NCBI GenBank assembly: GCA_000310025.1
Contig: FN648498.1
Coordinates: 503,332-567,331 of the forward strand
Direction: 5' to 3'
DNA length: 64,000 bases
From: Ectocarpus siliculosus
Taxonomy: Eukaryota > Sar > Phaeophyceae > Ectocarpales > Ectocarpaceae
Each line of letters begins with the position of its first letter. The first letter of the stretch is position 1. A program made the position numbers and the translations under genes. Below, one piece after another: positions 45,784 to 55,981 of this stretch. The notes below the pieces were generated by a model that was not told the DNA's origin, did not search any database, and saw only the letters and a program-made list of their open reading frames with translations.

Positions 45784-48644
45784 ATGGTCCTCACGCAGGA
45801 GGAGATCGACGGTTGCCGAGATGCTTTCCTCGCCTTCGATAAGGACCGGAGCGGCAATATTGATGTGTGGGAACTGCGACAGGTGACTTGATCGGCTTGA
45901 CACAAAAACATATTTTTTTGGTGGTCGGCGCTTTCAGCAAATAATGAATCTGGACACACACCGGCGGCTCACCGGTGGACTGATACTGTTCCTAAGCAAC
46001 GTTGTACCATCTGCCATGGTATGTGTGTGTTAGCCATCTGGAGGTACAAGGCTATGCGCATATGGTCGGCCGAGCAGGGCATGGTGAGGTCGGAATACAT
46101 CCCCATTCTCTTTACGCGCGGTGGCACAAGCCCGCATGTCTATTAATATATATGTAGGTGTCAGACAACGACCGAGTAAATAGTCTAGTCTACACTTTCT
46201 ACGCATGGATGGGTTTCTGATAGTTTCTCCGCATGTATGGGGTGCACCGTGTGGCAGTGTGCACTCGAGTCTTGCGCGTTACTCCCAGCCAAGCCTACAA
46301 GTAGGTTGATCCGTATGACAGACGTCAATTGTTTCCAGTCTCTCTTGGTTGTGATGTTTCCGAATGCGATCCAAGAACGCCCCGAGTCCAAACGTTGCTC
46401 GCTCTCGAAAACCCTTCGCATTTGTTTTGAAGGTGCTGGAAGCGATGGGGCAGAAACCAACGGAAGAGGAGCTCTTTCAGATGATAAGCGAGGTAGACGA
46501 CAACATGTCTGGCTCCATCGACTTTCCGGAGTTTCTCAAGGTACAGCCAACCGCCTGCGGTTGATTTGATGGGTTTATCTATTCTGTTCTCCGATAGAAA
46601 GGTGCACCACCATGTGGTATTTGTGGGATGATAATAATAATAGTCGAACGCATACTACGCATATATATGTGAGAGACTACTTCATCTGGCTAAAGGTGAG
46701 AGATCGATGCCTGCGACTGATGTGGGTCGATTGCCTTCGCTATCGTAGGTGAAGTACTTCTCTTCTTGCCTTGAAGTAAAATGAACTTAATTGTGAGGGT
46801 GGCACCACCGTTCGTTCGTAATGAAGTTGTGTGAGGTGCGCAGTCTTACAAATATCTGCAGAGCAAAGAAGAAATGTCTTGGATTGATACTCAACTTGCA
46901 GGTATGTGTACATGTGGCATGATGATAGCGCTGTGCCCACTCTACACATGGTACTTGTACTACCCTAGCAGGCAGAGTGTAGGACTAGACGTTCTTAGGT
47001 TCACTCCTCCTGACGTTCGTTGTGATACAGCCGTTCCGTGTCTGCTGCATGTATGTATTGTAGTGTGTAAAAAAAGTACAACACACATACTACATACACC
47101 CAACGATGGTCGTTTCGTCCTTCTCAGAGAACAACCCAAAGTCAATCGAGCACCTGTATTGTCTATACCATTTATTTACGCTTCCTTTGGGGTGTGCAAA
47201 CACCCGGTCACTCAATACCTATCCTCAGGGGTGGAGGACCTGAAAAATAAATACAGTAGCAAGCAAGCGTGATCACCTTCAATCAACACTGATTTCAACG
47301 AGCATTCAATAATCATCATGCAATCTCTACAAGAAATAGAGGGAGAAAAGAGGGCTCCACATACCAGCGGTCGATTAGGCACCCCCCGAAAAAATATCTC
47401 ACGGCGCTTCGCGCTTCGTGATGTGAGAGCCCGGTCCGGTGATAACCTGGCGTGCTCCGTCCCGGCTTCGTAGGAATGAGGTCAGTCAATGGTCTAACGA
47501 AGTTGTACGGCATGCACGACTATGAGTACCGCCCCCCCCCCCAATATGTCACGGCGCTTTGCGCTTGGGGATTCGCTAGCCTGATCCGGTGGAAACCCGG
47601 CTTGCTCCGCCCCGGCTTTGTAGGGATGCAAGGGCGAAGGTCAAACGACTACGGCATGATGTTTGTACATGAACACATCCTCGGCAACCGGCGGGAAGTG
47701 ATATCGATAGGATAGTTAGGATAAGGAAACATTTTGAGCCACGTGAACGCACGGGATATTCACACGCTGTTGAAACCCCTTGCAAGGGAAACATTCTCAA
47801 CCTGGACGTGATTTCCTAAAGCTTTCAATAGAACGGCAGCGCACACGGTTCATGGCCGCTCCCGGCCTGTAGTCTGCTTGTGTTTTCCCCGTGAACTTCA
47901 CGTTACATTGATTGGTCATTTTGCTTCGAAGGTGAAACGTTGAGTGTAGCAAAACAACAATATCTAGACTATCTCTGTAATGCCAGACTCACCCAATTCA
48001 TACACACGCCACCACTAAAGTAGCGAACGCGAACTCCAGAATAACTTGCATCTGCTTTCATATTTACCGTCATCAAAGAATGTCACTCACATCCGGTCTC
48101 AAGCATGAAGTTCCCACCTCCTCGAGTGCGACCTACCGTGCGTGATTGCCATCCTCATGGGGACTTTGCCGGTGAAGGTTATCGAGAACCAAAAGACTCG
48201 GGCGCAAAACTTCGACGACGAGACGGACATGATCGACGCCTTCGTCGCTTGTGGAGGGAGGATGGACAAAACGGGTCACGTCAAAAGGTAAGCCGAGGCC
48301 CACACAATGATGGCACGTAAATAAGTGTTGCACCCTCCGGAAATTATCCCGTCCCGTAAATAATGCACTCGTCTTCCGATTTCAGGGCACTCAAAGATTA
48401 GTTTTAAGCTAGTTGAATCCTAAGAGTGTAACAGCGTACCACGGTGGATGGTGACCAGAATCAATGCCGTCGTCACCGATTATATTTGTTCAACGTTGTT
48501 CTCCCTGTGTTCAGGGGCGCCTTGGTAAAGATCATCAAGGTTGACTTCGGCCTGACGATAAACATAGAGGACCTCATCAACAAGATCGACGCAGACGGCT
48601 CGGGCGAGATCGAGTTTCCCGAGTTCAAGGCCCTCCTCTCCTGA
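45784..48644 (+). CDS. Four-EF-hand calmodulin-like Ca2+-binding protein
   Basis: Predicted Ca2+ sensor of the calmodulin/troponin-C superfamily. Exons: 45784-45882, 46433-46540, 48178-48287, 48515-48644, all phase-consistent, giving 148 aa from ATG at 45784. An upstream in-frame ATG at 45700 would add 28 residues. EF1 ([12 protein letters not shown]) and EF2 ([12 protein letters not shown]) are canonical. EF3 ([12 protein letters not shown]) has lost key acidic ligands. EF4 ([12 protein letters not shown]) is canonical. The linker [20 protein letters not shown] is longer and different from the calmodulin central helix. The lineage resembles flagellar or axonemal EF-hand proteins such as outer-arm dynein LC4, but I cannot assign it with certainty. 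Confidence 0.85.
47390..47665. repeat. Two tandem diverged copies of a 130-150 bp repeat
   Basis: Copy A (47390-47530) and copy B (47541-47665) share TCACGGCGCTT(C/T)GCGCTT, GATCCGGTG-like GGTGATAACC/GGTGGAAACC and CCCGGCTTCGTAGG/CCCGGCTTTGTAGG. Part of copy A (GTCAATGGTCTAAC..GGCATGCA..GAGTACCGCCCCC) recurs at 59688-59745. They lie in an intron of the EF-hand gene. Confidence 0.8.
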
Positions 48645-51315
48645 TGATGTTATTGTTACTCCTTGTTGTCGGAACACGTGTTGCGCTTCCTGCTCGACAC
48701 GCACCGGGGGTGCCCTACCTCACGCTCCACCCAGCAAACAGCAGCTGTGACGTTGTTTGGAGCCCGCCGACGTTTTCAACAAAGTGTACATAGACAGTTC
48801 GAACTTACGTAATTGAGAGCGACCGATGATTCGGATGAATGTGATTTCTAACTACAAAAGGCAGATCGTTTAATAACTAGAGAAATCCCCGTCGTTAGGC
48901 CTACATAAGTGATAGACAGCTCACACGAGGGCTTATAGACATGTTTCGATTCTTGTTTGGGTGGAGCGTGAACAACGTATGGCCCTCTCCGACGGATAGA
49001 TATTCAGGAGAGACTCTCGCTTAGCGTAGATCCACTATTTTCTTGTTGTACCGTACATACATGCCGAGTTGTTGAAGGTGTTAAAATGGACGTTGTTCGT
49101 TGTCTTCAAACAACTGTGCGTGGAAGTACTTCTGACCCGATTAGTCTAGCCCGGCTTCGGTTGGTGTTGTGGTTGTCGCCGTTACCGTTGCCATTAAGGT
49201 CCAATATTTTGACACCCTGGACCTTCTTAAAAAAATTAGCGCCCAAGAAAGGCTAAAGGCATGATAGGTACTTCATGTTTGGTGCTCACTTGGCTTGGCA
49301 TGTTCCTAGCCAATACTATCATCTCTCTGGTCAAGACACCAGAATATAGTCCACTTCGTCAAAAACTAACATATCTTGGAAGTCAAGGCACGACGCCATG
49401 AGGCCATGCAAGGTCGTCGTCGCGTAATCTCATGATCTCATGTGCTCTCTTGATGATGCGTTGGGCGTCATCGTTTGTACCGAGAGGGATGAGAGGTTGA
49501 CAGGTCATGAGCCTCAGGAAGCCACTCTTCCTTTCCTTTCCTTTCCTTACTCTCTCGTCGTGTCGAAGAGAAGAGAAGAGAAGAGAAGAGAAGAGAAGAG
49601 AAGAAGAGAAGAGAAGAGAAGAGAAGAGAAGAGAAGAGAAGAGAGGAGAAGAGAGGAGAAGAGAAGAAAAGGCCGAACGGAATCGGTTCCGGTAGGCATG
49701 CGCGTTGCTTGTGGACTTTGGCATATAACCACGTGGGGCTGCGACTGAGATAGAAGAGTCTCTTCTCGCCGGAGAACGTCGGAGCGTAACAATGAATCGC
49801 TTGTCCGCAAGGGAGCAGCAGCCACGATTTCGCATCATAAACTTGCACTACAGTAGTTCAACGGAGGTCTTCATTTTTCTAGACTATTGATTGCCAACAC
49901 GCCCAAAAGCAGCGATCGAAGCCACTCTTCATAAAACATGGTTTCAAAGAACAATATAGGCACGGATACCTCGAAGAAATGCAATGCATATCTCGACCCA
50001 ACCCCATGGGGATCACGCCCTTCTATGCCATACATCCGGTCGCCCCGGTGGTCTAGTTGATATCCTCGAAACCTTCTAGAGGTCAGCTCGATGGTTCGAA
50101 TCCCGGCGGAAGCGAGCTTTTCTTGCAAATTGAGTTTTTCTCTCGCTTCCGCTTCTGGCCTAGTGGATAGCGCTAGTTCGTGTGTACACAGAGGGAAGAG
50201 AGTGCTGAACTCTTCTCGCGTTAAAAACCGAAGGCAAAGTACCGCAGGAGGGGAGGGGAGAGAAGGGCTCTTCTGTGTGACCACGGGTTGGAGTAAACGG
50301 GACTAGTGCTGTGAGAGCTGATTTGAAGTGAAGACAAAAAACAAAAAATGCCAAGCGCTTAGACATGAGAAACCAAACATTCCCGCTCGGGTTCTCCTTG
50401 ACAGCTGAAATAAAACCTGCCGGTAGTTTTCTCCACACCAAGCGGAGTCGCACAGACTAGCTTGAAGATCGTCTATAAAGCGTTATTTCTTCCGTCGCTA
50501 CCGCCGTTTTACACTGCACACACTTTTTGTTTGAGAGACTAGCAGGTTCCGAGATCTCTAGAAAGGGGTCACCGATTACAAAAAATCAGAGCACATCGCT
50601 CTCGCTTATACCCCCGGTGGCTTGCCTTTCTGTCTTATCTTCCGTCTCTACATCAACAAACGACACACCGCTTATGTACATACTGCAGTACACCCGAACG
50701 CCGCGCAGAATACTACTGTCCAGCCAACTCTCCAACTACAGTGACCAAAGATATTAGGTGTGCGCGTCTGCAAACAGCGACAACGCTGATGTTGACCACA
50801 ATCCAGACTAACACACGAGACTTATCAAAGCCAAGCGCATACACGAAACGGTCACGGTTCGCTGTCCATTCTATTCGAAGCCTACAGTGCCAGTCCAGGG
50901 CCACAGCCAACCGGTCTCGCGCCAAAATTTCGGCTAACCGAGACAAAAGACAGTGAAACGGTCGGTAGGAACGGCTGAACCGTGTGCCATACAATTGAAA
51001 CCCTAAACTGTGGTTCCGGGTAAGTGAGGACATCTGAAAGAACGGTGTTCACCACTACAGCAGCTCCCGCCACTACTCAATCCAATCCAAAATTTGCGCA
51101 AGGGCGCGCTGTTGTCCAATTAGCCTTGCTGTATTAGATTGATTGTGAACCTCTAAACACATACGATGCACAACCACCGATACACAACCTGGTGGGTCCA
51201 AGAGAATACAAAAACCCACTTCGAGCCGTCGAAATCGACACCATACGATGTAGAGAACAAAACCGAAACAAAAACATGGTGAGTTAACCGCACTCGCGAA
51301 CGCGTGCACGCCACG
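48645..51315. other. Intergenic region between EF-hand gene and small membrane-protein gene
   Basis: The flanking genes converge, so two 3' UTRs are expected. It contains a purine microsatellite (49566-49667) and a tRNA-like fragment near 50041-50110 (GGTGGTCTAGTTGATATCC with GGTTCGAATCCC). Its acceptor and T stems do not pair well, so it is not called as a tRNA. No coding exon was recognised. Confidence 0.5.
49566..49667. repeat. GAAGA/AGAGA purine microsatellite
   Basis: About 100 bp of AGAAGAGAAGAGAAGAGAAG units. It creates long spurious Glu/Arg/Lys or Leu/Phe/Ser open frames on both strands. Confidence 0.95.
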
Positions 51316-52409
51316 TTACAAGCTGCTGTGCCCCCTCGTGTGCTCCAGCAGTCCCTCATTCTTCTCGAGATTGCTCCTGCGAAGCTGCTCGTATCTCTGC
51401 TCCATCATCAAGCCCTGTTTCAGGATTGCGGCGTTCCGAAACGAGAAAAAACAAAAGAAGACATCATTGGCACAAAACCGCACGTCATGACGGAAGGTGG
51501 ATCTGTGCAATAAATAGCAGGAGGGCGGAACTACAAGCGGCAGAAAAATTCTGGGTCATGCGGTTCCACTCCAAGTTCCCCTGGATACTGTTAGACTCGT
51601 TTGTGGGTACCCTGTGAATTTCGTGTTTGCAAGAGACCCACGCACGAGGAAATTTTCTTTGTGTGGTCAAACCGTCTCCTCAGCGCGGTCAACGTTTAAT
51701 AGAAAACACACACAACCAAACAGTCCGGCAGATGGTGACGGACTGAGAGCGCCGTGGAATGGGAGAGGTGGGGGGGGGGGAGGGGGGGCAGTGGTGCCGA
51801 CCGTGGGGGGGGGGGGGGGTTCCCCCGGCCTTATTTGGGCCTCTCCCTAACCCGGGCCAAAAAGGTTTTTAAAAAACCCCCACAAAAAAACCCCAACAAC
51901 TTTCCCCCCACCTGGTGGGCGGGGGTCCCCCCCCCGGTCCCCCCCCCCCTTGGGCCCCAAGTTCCCCCCGTCCAGGAAAGAATCCCTTCCCCTCCCCTAA
52001 ACCAAAGTTTCCCCCAAACCCCGGGCCCCCCCAAACCCCCCAACGTTTGGCCCCAAAACCCCGCCGCCCAAACTTAAAAATAACCCCCCCAATAAAAAAA
52101 AAGGCCAGGCCCATCCAAAAAAAGCGTCCTAAAATCCTCCGAAAGAATCCGCTTTGGAACCCCGGTCCCCCCCCCCCGGGAAAAGGGTTTGGGGCCCCCG
52201 GTGCGGTCCGCCCCCCCCGGAATTTTCCTGTTCCAAGTCCAAGCCCCACCCCCTTTTACGTTTTCATGGGAAAACAACCGGCCAAAAAANNNNNNNNNNN
52301 NNNNNNNNNNNNNNNNNNNNNNNNNNNNNNNNNNNNNNNNNNNNNNNNNNNNNNNNNNNNNNNNNNNNNNNNNNNNNNNNNNNNNNNNNCGCCCCGGGCC
52401 CCCCCGGGA

Positions 52410-52442
<33 letters not shown>

Positions 52443-55400
52443 GGGGCCCCCCCCGGGGGGGGGGGGGGGGTTCGCCCGGCCTTTATTGGTCATCTCCGTA
52501 GCGCGGTCGATGATGCTTTCTACAAACCCCACACAACAAACCCGCAGCAACTTCACGCACACCTGCTGCACGGTGTCCCCCCTCCAGTCCTCCCACCCGT
52601 TGCGCCTCACGTCCTCCTCGTCCAGCAACGACTCCATCCCGCTCCCGTACACCAAGCTCTCGCCGAACCCCTGGGCCCGTCGATGCCGCTCAGCGTTGGC
52701 CGCGATACGCCTGCTGCCGAGTCTGAACATGAGCGCCTCGAGTACAGAAAAGGCCAGGGCCATGCATAGAAAGGCGTCGTACAGTCGTCGGAAGGAGTCG
52801 GCTTGGGACTCCGGGTCGTCGCCTCCGGGGACAGGGCTTGGCGGCCCCGGGTGCGGTCGGCCTCCGCGGGATTGTTCGTGTTCGAGGTCGAGGCGCAGCA
52901 CCTGTTGACGTTTTCATGGGAGACAAGCGGTCGACAGATCGGTTTTGAGTAGGGGTAGGGGGGGGTGCAGTGCGGATAAATCGGTTGAAAGGAAAGGTCG
53001 GGTTGGGGTGGGTGAGTGCAGTGGTGGGAAGGGCGCAAACGCTTGACAGGTTGAGACTAGGCGCGGGGGTGGGAAGGGAGGAATCGGTTGACAGGTCGGG
53101 TAGGGTGAAGGGTGGGTGCAGCGTTAAGAAGGGACGAATCGGTTGATAGGAGGGTAGGGAGGGTGCAGTGTAGGAGGAAAGGCGCAAAACGGTTGACAGG
53201 TTGGGATAGGGTAGAGGGTGGATGCAGCATTGGGAAGGAGGGTGCAAATGCCCTGCACAAAAAATGGTGGCTTTTGACTGTCTCGCCAAACGCTTGTGTC
53301 TCCTGGAACCAGGATAATACGGAAAGCAGGAGAAACTTGGTCAAAGGCTCGATTTTTGGTGTCACGGTAAAGCCGCCCATCTTCCAGCCCTAGGTAGGTC
53401 GCGTTTCAGTCTGTCGATAGTACCCACAACTACCGCCCACTATTGCTCTGGTTGACCTGACCACCCCGGCACACGTCAGCCCCAGAAGCTGAGGTGCAGC
53501 TCACGAGTCGCCCTGACCTCGTGGAGACATCCCGCAAGAGGCTGCAAAACTAACCTGCAAGCAACTCCCACCGCGGGTGCTACCAGATACGTGCGCCTGC
53601 CTCTTTTCATGCCCTGCCTCTCCAACTCGAACGCCACGCCGCCAATTCTAGCCCTGGCTATTTAGTGACGCCGGTGCTCACCTCTGACCGCTTGACGATG
53701 AAGGTGACGCCCGCAATAAGGTCTGCCAACGAGAGGGGAGCGGAGAGATACACAGCACCCAGGAGGGGTAACCGACCTCCTTCATCCGCCGAAAACTGGT
53801 GAACAACGCAGCCAAGGGGGGAAACGAGATCTGGGTAAGGGGGTGGGTGGGGATGGGGAAGGCAGTCCCATGGTAGGTGGGTCGAGTTATTGTTGTACAT
53901 AGTAGAGAGAGAGTTTTGTTCTAAAACGTACTGGCTGTAGCCAGATCTGGTGTGCGGCACCCGCGGGGTACACGTCCCTGAAGACAGAGCGAAGTTTTGA
54001 TCTAATTCGGTCCTCGAAACAATGATGACTCGGTGGCAGAGCTCCCTCTGCTGTAGGTGCACGCTTTGATTTGTCTACTGCAGTTGCGATCCACAATTCA
54101 TCCAACCCGCGAAGAAACTGCGTTTTAGTCCACTTACTGAAAAGACTTCACCATATCCCTTTCGACTGAGGTTATATCTCGAACGGGTAGTCTTTCTTTG
54201 AGGTTATGTTAACTTTCTAAAAACTGCGAGAAGTTTTGTCATCTTGACGGCACCACATAAATCTCGTGTGGAATCCTATTCCGCTTCGTGACAAGCGTTA
54301 AACTTCATATAGTTGGTTTCTCCTTCTTATGGTTGTTCTCCGTAATAAGGTTGGGGGGCGATAGATTCGTGACCAACGTCTTGACCGAACTTTTGCGGAG
54401 GGGGGGAGGAGTTGTCTTTCCTCTTTGTTGCCTTCGATTCTTGACGGCATTGATTGTTTCGCTTTTTCTGCCACCTGTTGCCTGTAGCTCTGGCGGCCGG
54501 GCGGGCACGAAAACAAAATCAGCGAACCGGGGGAGTACATGTAACAGCGTAACTACACCCGTTCACGCTATTGTAGACCTGCTGTTGTAGACCTGCTGTC
54601 GACTATATTGTTTTTCATCAAGAACAAGAACGCGAAAGAAATCCGTCCTCTTCCATCCTTATCCTATTATCCTATCCCTCCATGCGAACGAATTCCTCCG
54701 CTTTACGGCCGTACCCCCTGTCCCCTGGTCCTACGAATTGAAGTACGGTAACTAAAGTGTCTCCGCAACAGGGTGTTCGGTAGGCCACGAGTCATAAACA
54801 ACAAAACCAGTCACGGATATGTGCTGCTTAACACCACCTTGTTGGTCTGGCGCGTCTACATGTTGAAGCGGTGTAACTGCAGAGAAAACGGCACACAAGC
54901 CATTCGGAGGTGCAGTATTACACGGACCCTTACCATGGTGCCTGCGGCTCCGCATAGCGCGCCGATCGCCATCATCGAGCCCAACACAAGCGCAATCGAG
55001 CCCAGCAGCTTCCCCTCTCCCTCCAGCCCGATTCTATTGAGATGCATCCAGAAGAGCTCTCCAAAGCACAGGAAGGCTATTCCCGCGAAGCCTCTGCATA
55101 TAGTCAGCGGGAGGTAGGTCGGGCTGGGAGGGTGACGGTCACGGCGAACTCGCACCCGTGACGCAAAACGGTGCCGCATGATGCTCTTCTAAGCTGCTGC
55201 AAGTGAGATTTTCGCAAGCTTTTCCAGCACACAGAGCAGACTGCCCCCTTCACTTCACTCTGTACTCTCTCTGTGCAACGACAAGCTCAAGAGCTCAAGC
55301 TCTCCGGCTGGTTGCTTGCTGTAGAGGCCCCGCACTAGTACAAGAAAAGTATTACCCATTCCTGTTTGCGTGACCCCGACGGAGATCACCATCTACAATG

Positions 55401-55447
55401 AACGCAAAAACGACCACCACGATCGGAGGGTTCAGGATGGGTGACAT
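51316..55447 (-). CDS. Unrecognised small multi-pass membrane protein
   Basis: Phase-consistent six-exon model: 55356-55447, 54934-55093, 53932-53977, 53682-53722, 52563-52901, 51316-51414, about 258 aa from ATG at 55447. Hydrophobic segments are PPIVVVVFAFIV, GIAFLCFGELFWM, LLGSIALVLGSMMAIGALCG, LIAGVTFIV and DAFLCMALAFSVLEALMF. The C-terminus is hydrophilic, with GESLVYGSGMESLLDEEDVR, then MMEQRYEQLRRSNLEKNE, perhaps a short coiled coil. I do not recognise the family. The 1.1 kb between the last two exons contains the 52290-52389 gap and a degraded duplicate of exon 5, so that duplicate should not be annotated. The start and the two tiny exons are the least certain parts. Confidence 0.5.
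51748..52470. other. Assembly artefact: gap (52290-52389) flanked by miscalled duplicate sequence
   Basis: Sequence from about 51825 to 52289 follows 52470-52920 base by base but with neighbouring bases smeared into homopolymers: TTCCCCCGGCCTTATTTGGG against TTCGCCCGGCCTTTATTGGT, and CCCAACAACTTTCCCCCCAC against CCGCAGCAACTTCACGCACA. On the other side, 52390-52469 is a smeared copy of about 51748-51820. This is the look of two overlapping low-quality read ends left unmerged. Protein frames here are spurious. Confidence 0.9.
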
Positions 55448-55981
55448 CGCCAAGGACGACCAAGTCTCGGACCAAACGCTGCAGGTGCCTCCCAAGTTTT
55501 CGTCAAACGCGAAGGACAAATTTGCAAGTTGAATTTTGCATGTCTTTTGAACCGTAGATTTGCACAAGAAACCACACCCCCATGAACCGATCACCAAAGC
55601 TCGATAACTCTACAGCATCAGTGCGAGAAACAAAATGGCAGTGTTGGAACCTCGTTTGTGGAAAGATTTCCGAAATGGTATCATTCATTTGAAATTGGCA
55701 GCCTCTTCGTCGAGGAGTAACCGAGCTTCGAAAAACGGTCCGCCGCCGGGTGTGGTATCTTACGCAACGAACTGTTGCTGAAATACCTATTACAAGTTAT
55801 TCAGAATGCAAGTTTATCTGCAGCCTTGCCATGGTGGTGTACCAGTCAACATCTATTGTCTAACCCTGCGGAACCTCACTTGCCCCTAAACGCACTTTGA
55901 TCACATGTAGTCTACAGCAGTTCACGCAGTCTCTCTAGAAAAAACACGCAACACGCGTTGCTTTCGGTGGTGTGTTTCCAG
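55448..55981. promoter_or_regulatory. Divergent promoter region, membrane-protein gene / YbaK gene
   Basis: The genes diverge from here. The YbaK gene's first coding exon is probably inside it. ATG at 55807 (MQVYLQPCHGG) is a candidate, but its donor is ambiguous. A near-match of the dispersed decamer lies at 55912, next to the YbaK acceptor at 55981. Confidence 0.4.

Noticed and set aside
49440-49848. Glu/Arg- or Leu/Ser-rich frames
   Set aside because: They are produced entirely by the purine microsatellite at 49566-49667.
50041-50110. Possible tRNA gene
   Set aside because: A good B box (GGTTCGAATCC) is present, but the T stem and acceptor stem do not pair, so it is at most a tRNA-derived fragment.
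51754-52289. Proline- and glycine-rich frames on both strands
   Set aside because: They lie in smeared, low-quality sequence duplicating 52470-52920 and are base-calling artefacts.
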